From contig CALIEI010000154.1 of the NCBI GenBank assembly GCA_938022165.1, positions 1-38,551 of the forward strand: DNA of 38,551 nucleotides, given 5' to 3'. The translations under genes and the position numbers were made by a program. The stretch's first letter is position 1, and each line of letters begins with the position of its first letter. The notes below the pieces were generated by a model that saw nothing but the letters and a program-made list of their open reading frames with translations, had not been told where the DNA came from and made no database searches. This DNA is from an uncultured Saprospiraceae bacterium. Lineage in GTDB: Bacteria > Bacteroidota > Bacteroidia > Chitinophagales > Saprospiraceae. Below, piece after piece: positions 31,338-38,551 of this stretch.

Positions 31338-31880
31338 CTATTTCGCCGACTCCCCTTTAAAATGATCTTCCTTGTACTTAAATAGCACATTGAAACTCGT
31401 CAGAGAACCATAGATTCTAGTGATGTATTGTTGAAGATTTACCTTGTCCTCGTCGCTCATAAGCTTGCTGCTATTGATACGCTGTTCCATGACACGAACA
31501 CGGTCACGAACCATAACGATCTTGTGAAAGAAGGTAGTAATTGGAATTTCTTTTGACTTGAGGGTGTCGTCAGCAGGCTTTAGAATCATGGTACCATTTT
31601 TCCATTTGTCACCTAAGGCAACCGTCTCGTTTATAGCACCGTATTCCTTAAGAATTTTGCGTAATGATTTTTCAGCTTCTGTATAGGTAACCAAATTTTC
31701 GGGTTCGATAGCATCTATGACTTCCCATTCGGTGTAGTCCTTGGCCACTTGTCTAATACCATATGTGAAAAAACAAACATCATATGCAATCTTATATAGC
31801 TTGATCACAACGCCTTCACCTAGTGCAGGGTGCTTTACCCTAGAGCCAATACCTAATATTTGAGTTGCTGTATCTGACAT
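31338..31880 (-). CDS. Conserved-looking cytoplasmic protein of unknown function
   Basis: 180 residues with no signal peptide. Residues 8-50 (GIGSRVKHPALGEGVVIKLYKIAYDVCFFTYGIRQV) look like a small SH3/Tudor-like barrel of the kind seen in CarD and helicase N-termini; G-x-x-V-x-H-P-x-x-G-x-G-x-V is typical. Residues about 68-180 are helical, including IPITTFFHKIVMVRDRVRVMEQRINSSKLMSDEDKVNLQQYITRIYGSL. I do not know a function; nucleic-acid or RNA-polymerase binding is only a guess from the barrel. The start is 52 bases after the 1511-residue gene and the gene is probably the last of the folD operon. Confidence 0.75.
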   Translation of the reverse strand: MSDTATQILGIGSRVKHPALGEGVVIKLYKIAYDVCFFTYGIRQVAKDYTEWEVIDAIEPENLVTYTEAEKSLRKILKEYGAINETVALGDKWKNGTMILKPADDTLKSKEIPITTFFHKIVMVRDRVRVMEQRINSSKLMSDEDKVNLQQYITRIYGSLTSFNVLFKYKEDHFKGESAK

Positions 31881-31932
31881 GCTTTTTTTTGAGGATTTTA
31901 CGCTAAATTTTCAATTTATGTTTCACATAAAT

Positions 31933-34900
31933 CTACTGTTGCGTAGCTTTGATACGGTTGATAAAACTAGTCGCTGAAGCAGGATCAACCAACTGTATTT
32001 CATACTCTTGGTCGCCTTTCTTAAACTTAAGATCCTTTTCCTTTAGACCACTTAATGTTTCATTGTACCGAGTATTATTTGACACCGTATTGAGTACACC
32101 TTGCTTGTACCCAAAGAAGTAGTAATAATCGTTGGGCGCTACAATCAGGATGTAGAGTCTGTCATCATTATTACTTGGCATTTTGTACTCGATATACGAC
32201 TTCAGGTTTTGTCCGATACGATTACCATCACAACTGATCACGTAGTTTTTCTCCGTTGTGCTTACAAAAGATTGGTAGTCCCAGTCCCATTTCATAGGAG
32301 TTCTACCAAATAAGAACAACTGCTCATTATACCCTTCAGGAAATTCTAACCTCCCATTTTTCATATTGGCAACAGTCGACTTATACAAAACATCATCTGG
32401 AATAAATTCAGCAATAGCGTGATCATAAAAGTTGTCCACTCTATAGTTAGGTTCAGCAGATGTAAAGTTTGCATTCAATAAATCTACGAGCATTACCTTG
32501 CGTAATTTATCTGGTATAGACAGTGAAATACTATGCATCACGTCAATATCCATTTTGATATTTCCTTGTCCTGCAAGTGAATCCTGATAAGCAGTAAGCG
32601 TAGTTTCCATATTGCCGGCAGCTTGGATTTGTATCAGTTTGTCCGGTAGGGCAGAACCTAGATTCATTGTACCTTCAGCATAAATTTTGCCATCACTATC
32701 AGAGAATTTTAGCATGTTACCTCTTGGTGAGGCACCAAGAATTTTGAGGCTATCTCCAAATAGGAAATTGTCATCTTTGTCTTCATACTTTAGAAATCCG
32801 TCCGTATTGATTATAGGGCGATCTTTGCGAAAGTATAGCGGATTGAGCATTCTAGGGTAGATGATCGATGACTCTTTGCTCAAAAACATACCAGCCCGCA
32901 TAGGGACACCTTCAAAGTTTTTAGGCTCTTCAAATGGAATCAATAAGTTTTCTTTTTCAGCATCACAATTGATAGCGAACCATTCCGCATTGGGCAAATT
33001 ATTTGCTTCAATTCTTGCGAATCCATCAAAATGCAAATCCTTCACCTCTGCATTCAAGCCAATGCCTCCCTTAAACTTGATCTTGTCATCTATGAAAAAA
33101 TCTACTCCTTCTGCAATTTCACCTTGGCCTCTAGTCACTACTTTTTTCTCGGTCTTCTTTCCTTTTCCTACTGGTTGACCAATGATATTGTTGAATAGAA
33201 TTTCTTGTTCTTTACCCCCTACATTATATTCATAATATCCGCTTGCTGAATATTCTCGTCTTCCTTTTACATCGACAGTTGCTTTTTTGATAACGTGATT
33301 TTTATTAGTGGTATTGGCCACAATAATTGCGTCTTCCAATTGCGTAATAATAGCATTCGCTCGAATCTCTACTTGTTCTCCTTTAGGATACACAAATGCA
33401 TCAGCCGTTTCTATAAAAGGCACACCACTTACTTTCAGCTCGCTGGTTTTTAAATCATAAAAAGCATTCTCTCCTTCAAAATTTAGACTGTCTTGATTTG
33501 GATGTGTTGAAGTGAATACTCCTTTGTCATCAGAGAGAAAAGTGATCGTCTGCTCTTTCATATCCCAGTCAAACTTGTTCATGGTCGTTTGGTACTGATT
33601 GTAGGGTAGGCGAGTAAGTACGGTGTCCGCATTGGCTTCAAAGTGACCCAATTGCTCGTCAAAATCAATATCCGCCATGACATTATCGGAGTCAAAAGCA
33701 AAGTTACCTTGCTCTAAAGCTTTAATTTTTATGGTAGTGGTATCTGAGTTGACAGAGAAAGCACCGTAGGAGAATAATTTCGATTGCATCAAACCTTGTT
33801 CCCATTCAAACTGACCTTTACCTTTTATACCATCTGGAGTAAGGACTAATGTTCCGTCCAATTCATATCCTGGGTCTTTATAAAAAGCAAATGGCTCTTC
33901 AGTAGTATTTACGTACATACTGTCTCTATAAGGGAGCCAGTTTATCGTTACATCATTACCATCCACCTGAGGTATGTTGGGCGTTTTGCTGCGCTCCTCA
34001 TCTGCATGGAAAGTTTCTGCACTGGCCAACATCTGCTTAGGCATAAATATGAAGTCCTCCGAGTCGATAGAGGCATTGAGGTACTTCAAATTACCTACGC
34101 CAAGCAATCCTTTGTTGCTAAGGTTTAATTCTCCATTGTACAGTCCTTTGTCTTGATAAGTAGGAAATCCATTACCATCTGTTTGGGTAGTAAAGCCTAG
34201 CGAAGAATCATCCTCTTGAATGACAATAGTCTCTTCAAAATCTGGAAATATTTCAGCAGAAATCAAAGAACCTTTAAAGGCTACGTCTGCTGCCGTAAAT
34301 TTATCTAGACTTTTAAAATTAAATTTGTTCAATTCAAAATAAAACGAATCTCTGGTGTACGCACCATCTTGGGTATCCTTGTAATCATAAAAAACATAGG
34401 ACGGTCCTTTGGTATGAAAAGAAGGAAAATTCTCTAAATCTTCTAAGCCAGATTTATTTGATGGAGCATCTATCTGGAGGTACCCAAAAGCATGTTCGAT
34501 TCTGGATCCAATACTCATAGCTTCTACTACACCATTCTCGTCTTCTACACCTGTAGGAACAAATAAGTCAAAGTATCTAACAGAATCCGCTTTGATGGTA
34601 AACTTCGGATACTCGAAGGTGAAGTCAGATCCATCAAAAATACCGAAGCCAGCAAATAGTTTTCCATCAAAAAAGGTAGACCTGTTTTTATGCATTTGCA
34701 GATAGCCTTTATATGGCTTAGCGGCTACTTTTTGCTTGGTGCTAAACTCAATGCTTCCTACACCAGTCACCTCATAGGCTTTAGTAGCAATATTTAGTAT
34801 AGCATTTGTATTATTAGTTTCAGATATCACGCTCAATACGTCGTAGTCTACTTTTTCTGCATCGGCATCTGTATAGTGAAAAGTCTTATCCAATAAAGTG

Positions 34901-36468
34901 ACTAGATTATTTTTCTTGTCAAAAGCAATAAAGCCTTTAGCCACCAAATCATAGTACAAGCTTTGTACATTTTCAACTGTGAATCTCGGATTGATTTTCT
35001 GAGCCAAAAATTCTGCATCTAATAATCTCGTTCCTTCTTTTTCGGCAATGAGCTTCATGATGATCAAAGGATTGGAATTAGATATATTTTGAATTTTTTC
35101 AAATTCATTTTGATTAAAGTAGTTCTTAGATTCAAAGCTTACTTTCTTTTTTATACTACTTGCAAAACTAGGTCGCTTATTGCCTAGTACAATAGAATCG
35201 GTATCTATTTTCCAATCAATAGTAGGGGCATCTAGATTTATTTGATGATAAGGATCTCTAAATGGGTTCTGATCAGCCCCATTTTTTCCACGCTTAAGGC
35301 TCAAGGCTTTTTCGGGGATCTGGTATGTCAGGTTGATACTCGGATGAAACAAGGTATCCATATCAAAGATCAATTCTGAATTGACTTTTTCTGCTACTAC
35401 TTTTTCTTGTTTTTTGACGATAAACAATTCTGATGCACCAACAAAAACATCTTTGCCGATATGAGAAATCCATAGGTTGGCAGGATCGTTTTCTGTACCA
35501 TATCCATAGATAGTGGCGCCCTGCATACGAAATCCACCTTCATATCTCAGATTGCCACCCAAGTCTTTAATTTTTAGTCTTTTTTCATCAGACTCAAACC
35601 TAGGATATGACCCTTCTGTAGCGGTATTGCCGGCTAAAATTTTGTCTTGAAAAGTCCCTGTGATCGGTCCCTGCGGAAAATACTCTGAGTAATAGAGCTT
35701 GGCATTCTTTACCTCATACAATGCCTTTTTGGTTTCTATTTCATAAGATGGCAGCTCGGCGTATATGTCAGGAAAATTTACTCGCTCCCAATCTACCTTA
35801 CCCCCTTTACCTATCCACTTTGTTTCCAATGGGAAATACTCACCAGAGGTACTATTGATCACAATCGAATCTTGCTTTCTTACGGCAAGCAGGTCTAATT
35901 TCTCAAAACTCAGTTTCGGTTTGCCATCTACATACTCAAAATCATAATCTTTTGATATCGCCAGCCAATTTACACCAGCAGAACTATACTTAAGGGTTTT
36001 GTTATCAAAAAAGTAAGTCGCAAATTTGAGAACATCTTTATAGGCTGTCAATTTACGTCCTTCTACATCAGCCAAGATATCATTCAAGACTTGATGATAT
36101 TGCTTGAAGTTTGCCGTACTCGCATCCAGTTTTTTCAAGGAACTCAAAGAAGAAAAGTAGTCCGTAAAATAAGGACCAACGGACATCTTGAAATTTTTCA
36201 TTTCATTTGATGTCTCTTTCACTAAGGTCTTCTCCTCATCGGTTAGACCACTAGCAGTATAGAATTTCTTAAACTCCTTGAATGCGTCTATATATTTTTT
36301 GTTCTTACTAGAAGTCATAAACTCCTCTATCCCTTGCAGAAAACCATTGTCATCTTCAGGAAAGCTTGCAGGGGCCTGCGCATAGCTATTCGTATGCAGA
36401 AAAAAGGCCATCACCAAAACAAAAAGGATGAAGGGGGATTTAAAACCGGTAGTATAGGTACTGAACAT
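31933..36468 (-). CDS. Very large secreted protein of unknown function
   Basis: 1511 residues. Residues about 10-31 are a signal peptide (FILFVLVMAFFLHTNSYA, cleavage before Gln). The rest is beta-rich with many repeated strand-turn-strand units of the type GxxxYDLKTSELKVSGV, YKGYLQMHKNRSTFFDGKLFAGFGIFDGSDFTF and LDGTLVLTPDGIKGKGQFEW. It resembles long periplasmic or outer-membrane groove proteins, but no OstA/LptD signature, T9SS domain or barrel C-terminus is evident. I cannot assign a family. It starts 8 bases after the prmA stop, so it belongs to the folD-prmA unit. Its size and envelope location with two house-keeping genes is unusual. Confidence 0.85.
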   Translation of the reverse strand: MFSTYTTGFKSPFILFVLVMAFFLHTNSYAQAPASFPEDDNGFLQGIEEFMTSSKNKKYIDAFKEFKKFYTASGLTDEEKTLVKETSNEMKNFKMSVGPYFTDYFSSLSSLKKLDASTANFKQYHQVLNDILADVEGRKLTAYKDVLKFATYFFDNKTLKYSSAGVNWLAISKDYDFEYVDGKPKLSFEKLDLLAVRKQDSIVINSTSGEYFPLETKWIGKGGKVDWERVNFPDIYAELPSYEIETKKALYEVKNAKLYYSEYFPQGPITGTFQDKILAGNTATEGSYPRFESDEKRLKIKDLGGNLRYEGGFRMQGATIYGYGTENDPANLWISHIGKDVFVGASELFIVKKQEKVVAEKVNSELIFDMDTLFHPSINLTYQIPEKALSLKRGKNGADQNPFRDPYHQINLDAPTIDWKIDTDSIVLGNKRPSFASSIKKKVSFESKNYFNQNEFEKIQNISNSNPLIIMKLIAEKEGTRLLDAEFLAQKINPRFTVENVQSLYYDLVAKGFIAFDKKNNLVTLLDKTFHYTDADAEKVDYDVLSVISETNNTNAILNIATKAYEVTGVGSIEFSTKQKVAAKPYKGYLQMHKNRSTFFDGKLFAGFGIFDGSDFTFEYPKFTIKADSVRYFDLFVPTGVEDENGVVEAMSIGSRIEHAFGYLQIDAPSNKSGLEDLENFPSFHTKGPSYVFYDYKDTQDGAYTRDSFYFELNKFNFKSLDKFTAADVAFKGSLISAEIFPDFEETIVIQEDDSSLGFTTQTDGNGFPTYQDKGLYNGELNLSNKGLLGVGNLKYLNASIDSEDFIFMPKQMLASAETFHADEERSKTPNIPQVDGNDVTINWLPYRDSMYVNTTEEPFAFYKDPGYELDGTLVLTPDGIKGKGQFEWEQGLMQSKLFSYGAFSVNSDTTTIKIKALEQGNFAFDSDNVMADIDFDEQLGHFEANADTVLTRLPYNQYQTTMNKFDWDMKEQTITFLSDDKGVFTSTHPNQDSLNFEGENAFYDLKTSELKVSGVPFIETADAFVYPKGEQVEIRANAIITQLEDAIIVANTTNKNHVIKKATVDVKGRREYSASGYYEYNVGGKEQEILFNNIIGQPVGKGKKTEKKVVTRGQGEIAEGVDFFIDDKIKFKGGIGLNAEVKDLHFDGFARIEANNLPNAEWFAINCDAEKENLLIPFEEPKNFEGVPMRAGMFLSKESSIIYPRMLNPLYFRKDRPIINTDGFLKYEDKDDNFLFGDSLKILGASPRGNMLKFSDSDGKIYAEGTMNLGSALPDKLIQIQAAGNMETTLTAYQDSLAGQGNIKMDIDVMHSISLSIPDKLRKVMLVDLLNANFTSAEPNYRVDNFYDHAIAEFIPDDVLYKSTVANMKNGRLEFPEGYNEQLFLFGRTPMKWDWDYQSFVSTTEKNYVISCDGNRIGQNLKSYIEYKMPSNNDDRLYILIVAPNDYYYFFGYKQGVLNTVSNNTRYNETLSGLKEKDLKFKKGDQEYEIQLVDPASATSFINRIKATQQ

Positions 36469-36476
36469 ATATTCTA

Positions 36477-37319
36477 TTACACTTTATGAGTCAAGATACA
36501 CATCCATTCATTTAATTGAAGTGTATTGACTACTTTAAATGAAGCCTCTTTTAAGTGCTTTTCTAATAGCGGAATATCAGAATGTAATATACCAGATATC
36601 AAAAGTGGACTACCAGAGCTCAATTTGCTTGATAACGATGGCAAGGAGTCTAAAATTACATGCCTGTTGATATTCGCCAAAATTACATCATAATGTGGCT
36701 CTGTCACAGACAATCCTCCTTGTTTCACATGTATTGTAAGCTCCTGATTTAGAGCACAATTATCAAGACTATTCGTATAAGCATTATTATCAATATCTAC
36801 GCCTAAAATATCATTTGCACCCATTTTCGCTGCTAAAATCGCCAAAACACAGGTTCCACAGCCAAAATCCAACACTTTTTTATCACAAAAGTCAATATCT
36901 CGCATCAGTTGGATCATCCCTCTAGTGGTTTCGTGATGGCCAGTACCAAATGACATTTGGGGCGTAATGATTATTTCGTATTGCTTATCTGTAAAAGGCG
37001 GATGAAAATCAGCTCTAACGACGCAAAAATCGTCAACGATCACTGGATCAAAATCAGCCTCCCACGCTGCATTCCAATTTTGATTTGCGATTTTCTCTTT
37101 TTGATAGTTAAAAGGTAAGATGCGCTTTAAGCCTTCCAATTGATCCATAAATTGGTCATCAACTTTATCCGATTCCAAATAAGCATTCACCTGTTTGTTG
37201 CCAACTGTTTCAAAACCATTGAACGGTAGCTCATTGAGCAAGGCCGTCAAAATGTCAACCTGATCACAAGTCATGCTGAATTTATAGTAAAAGGAATTTT
37301 CGTCTGAAGACATTGCCAT
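36477..37319 (-). CDS. prmA: Ribosomal protein L11 methyltransferase
   Basis: 280 residues, normal for PrmA. It trimethylates ribosomal protein L11 with S-adenosylmethionine. The substrate-recognition N-terminal domain is followed by MSFGTGHHETTRGMIQLM (about 123-140), then motif I VLDFGCGTCVLAILAAKMGA, where the usual Gly before V-L-A-I is Cys, then LGVDIDNNAYTNSLDNCALN, and the NPPY-position ILANINRHVI. Its ATG overlaps the folD stop by one base (TAATG), so translation is coupled. The next gene starts after 8 bases. Confidence 0.92.
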   Translation of the reverse strand: MAMSSDENSFYYKFSMTCDQVDILTALLNELPFNGFETVGNKQVNAYLESDKVDDQFMDQLEGLKRILPFNYQKEKIANQNWNAAWEADFDPVIVDDFCVVRADFHPPFTDKQYEIIITPQMSFGTGHHETTRGMIQLMRDIDFCDKKVLDFGCGTCVLAILAAKMGANDILGVDIDNNAYTNSLDNCALNQELTIHVKQGGLSVTEPHYDVILANINRHVILDSLPSLSSKLSSGSPLLISGILHSDIPLLEKHLKEASFKVVNTLQLNEWMCILTHKV

Positions 37320-38203
37320 TATTTATTTAGAAAATTGCTTTTGTAGGCTTGCAATGTATTCGTGAGTAGAGAAGTTACCGTCATAGGGCCTACTCCTCCA
37401 GGCACAGGCGTGATGTGAGAGCATTTCGTACTCACTTCATCAAAGTCAGCATCGCCTACAAGTCGGTAGCCACTCTTTCTTTCCGGAGCTTCTATTCTAT
37501 TTATCCCAACGTCGATGATCACAGCGCCTTCTTTGATCATATCTGCTTTGAGATAGTTCGGGATGCCAAGCGCTACGACTATGATGTCTGCTTTACGAGT
37601 ATAATCTGCTAGATTTTGTGTTCTACTATGACACAGCGTAACCGTAGCGTTGCCCGGTTTGGCTTTTCTTGACAAGAGTATGCTGATAGGCGTACCGACT
37701 ATATTTGATCTTCCGAGCACTACACAATTTTTTCCTTGTACTTCGATGTTGTATCTATCTAGCATAGTCATGATCCCAAATGGCGTAGCGGGTAAGTATG
37801 CCGGTAAGCCTTGCGCCATCTTACCAAAATTCGTTGGGTGAAATCCATCAACATCCTTCCCTGGATCTATGGCCAGCGTTATTTTGTTTTCGTCTATATG
37901 TTTAGGTAGTGGAAGCTGCACGATAAAGCCATCGATATCCTCATCTTCGTTGAGCTCTTTGACGATCTCTAGCAATTCATCCTCAGTCGTATTTTCTCTC
38001 TTCTTTATCAGGGTAGATTCGAATCCACACTTTTCACAAGACCGTACTTTATTGCGCACATAAACAGCAGAGGCAGGATCTTCGCCCACCAAGACAGCCG
38101 CTAGATGAGGCGGTCTTTTTTGCCCCTTACATATCTTAGATACCTCGGCTGCGATTTCTTCTTTGATGGTATTGGAAAGCGCCTTTCCATCTATTAAGTT
38201 CAT
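37319..38203 (-). CDS. folD: Bifunctional methylenetetrahydrofolate dehydrogenase/cyclohydrolase
   Basis: 294 residues, the standard length. It interconverts methylene-, methenyl- and 10-formyl-tetrahydrofolate with NADP+. Catalytic Y-x-x-x-K is YVRNK (48-52); other motifs are FIVQLPLPKHI (about 91-101), the cofactor loop CVVLGRSNIVGTPISILL and TPVPGGVGPMTVTSLL near 265-280. All key residues are present. It is the first gene of the probable operon folD-prmA-1511-180, with a near-consensus -7 box just upstream. Confidence 0.95.
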   Translation of the reverse strand: MNLIDGKALSNTIKEEIAAEVSKICKGQKRPPHLAAVLVGEDPASAVYVRNKVRSCEKCGFESTLIKKRENTTEDELLEIVKELNEDEDIDGFIVQLPLPKHIDENKITLAIDPGKDVDGFHPTNFGKMAQGLPAYLPATPFGIMTMLDRYNIEVQGKNCVVLGRSNIVGTPISILLSRKAKPGNATVTLCHSRTQNLADYTRKADIIVVALGIPNYLKADMIKEGAVIIDVGINRIEAPERKSGYRLVGDADFDEVSTKCSHITPVPGGVGPMTVTSLLTNTLQAYKSNFLNK

Positions 38204-38221
38204 ATTCTCAGTATTTTGTTG

Positions 38222-38229
38222 CGAAGATA
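38222..38229 (-). promoter_or_regulatory. Near-consensus -7 promoter box of the folD operon
   Basis: On the minus strand the sequence is TATCTTCG, 7 of 8 with TAnnTTTG, followed by CAAC as is usual, 18 bases ahead of the ATG at 38203. It would drive the four-gene unit. Confidence 0.4.
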
Positions 38230-38290
38230 CTTTTTGAGGGCCATGTTACCTAATACAGCTTTGATATTATTGGGTGAGGTTTACAAACAG

Positions 38291-38440
38291 TTTTATTTGG
38301 GCGACTCCCGACAAAAAGGTCGGGACCGGGCTCCTCCAGGCTCGGCATTCGCCTCGGCCCCTACGTTTGCCCGACTGAAAATAGTCGGTCAAGCCTTCGG
38401 GTCTGAGCACATACGTGCTCACCTTACATATCCCTGTCGC
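38291..38440 (+). repeat. Dispersed structured element, copy F
   Basis: It opens TTTTATTTGGGCGACTCC and ends CATATCCCTGTCGC. Three hairpins follow each other: TCCCGAC/GTCGGGA (38306-38312, 38319-38325), CCGACT/AGTCGG (38371-38376, 38383-38388) and GAGCAC/GTGCTC (38405-38410, 38415-38420). It lies about 90 bases upstream of folD and points away from it. It is C/G-rich against its A/T-rich flanks. Confidence 0.65.
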
Positions 38441-38449
38441 AAACGAATG

Positions 38450-38551
38450 TACAATGGATCAATGATCAATGAACAATGAGAAAACGAATTATAAATCCTT
38501 CGGCGACTGAAGTCGCTCAGGACAGGTGGTGAATTATAAATTATAAACGCT
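38450..38551. repeat. Low-complexity repeats and a short hairpin at the right edge
   Basis: ATCAATGATCAATGAACAATGA (38458-38479) is a 9-base-period repeat. GCGACT/AGTCGC (38503-38508, 38511-38516) is a perfect 6-bp stem with the loop GA. AATTATAAATTATAAA closes the window. The 348 bases 38204-38551 hold no gene. Confidence 0.6.

Noticed and set aside
31933-36468. LptD/OstA assignment for the 1511-residue protein
   Set aside because: Size and beta-rich pattern are compatible, but no diagnostic motif or barrel C-terminus could be identified, so no family was assigned.
38003-38030. GATTCGAATCC stretch suggesting a tRNA T-arm
   Set aside because: It is inside folD coding sequence and no cloverleaf can be built around it.
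38216-38479. Open frame of 87 codons at the right edge
   Set aside because: It runs through the three hairpins of copy F; composition follows the repeat, not a protein.

Overview
The window reads as a chromosomal segment of a Bacteroidota bacterium, most likely a member of the Saprospiria. Several things in the sequence point there: two secreted proteins end in type A sorting domains of the type IX secretion system (T9SS), several genes carry the Bacteroidota -7 box TAnnTTTG close to their start codons (13124, 19464, 29309, and a near match at 38222), starts lack clear Shine-Dalgarno sequences, and a TIR-like/TPR/SDR fusion of a kind I associate from memory with Saprospiraceae is present. The family-level placement is inference. 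No rRNA, tRNA, CRISPR array, phage or transposase gene was seen.

Layout. 1-4318: the tail of msrA, a small secreted protein, a secreted T9SS endonuclease I, phenylacetate-CoA ligase (paaK), a TetR-type regulator, and a palindrome-rich control region. 4319-9409: a secreted beta-helix/Calx-beta/T9SS protein, an SRPBCC protein, a double DUF1569/DinB-like protein and a TonB C-terminal-domain protein. 9529-19444 (all minus strand): a large AsmA-like envelope protein, an acyl-CoA ligase, a GNAT enzyme behind an M28 membrane peptidase, and a GNAT enzyme behind an MscS channel. 19671-24758 (minus): a probably frameshifted secreted protein, an apparent three-gene operon (class D beta-lactamase-like lipoprotein, WbqC-like protein, dynamin-like GTPase) and a secreted unknown. 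24840-26370: a visibly A/T-rich accessory island with a small unknown ORF, an attC-like folded element and a Xre/RES toxin-antitoxin pair. 26521-30700 (minus): the TIR-like/TPR/SDR fusion and a TlpA-like thioredoxin lipoprotein. 31338-38203 (minus): a probable operon folD-prmA, a 1511-residue secreted unknown and a 180-residue conserved unknown.

The protein genes are mostly envelope, secretion and central-metabolism functions. paaK, the TetR regulator, the acyl-CoA ligase and perhaps the DUF1569 protein suggest catabolism of aromatic or fatty acids, but they do not form one operon.

The least ordinary part is the intergenic DNA. Almost every longer gap holds structured repeats. There are six copies (A-F) of a roughly 140-170 bp element that opens with a T-run plus GGG and has a central variable hairpin; in the two best copies (D and E) the hairpin is bracketed by direct repeats CCGCTACTACC. 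Four of the six copies lie just after a stop codon in the orientation of the gene. There are also 8-bp tandem arrays that sit at stop codons, a TGTCC/GGACA hairpin that appears to split one such array, an AAAAAAGTAAC hairpin element, a CCCCAAGG/CGCCC inverted-repeat element and a CACATAAG double hairpin. I regard these dispersed elements, together with the attC-like site, as the best candidates for something under-described in this window.
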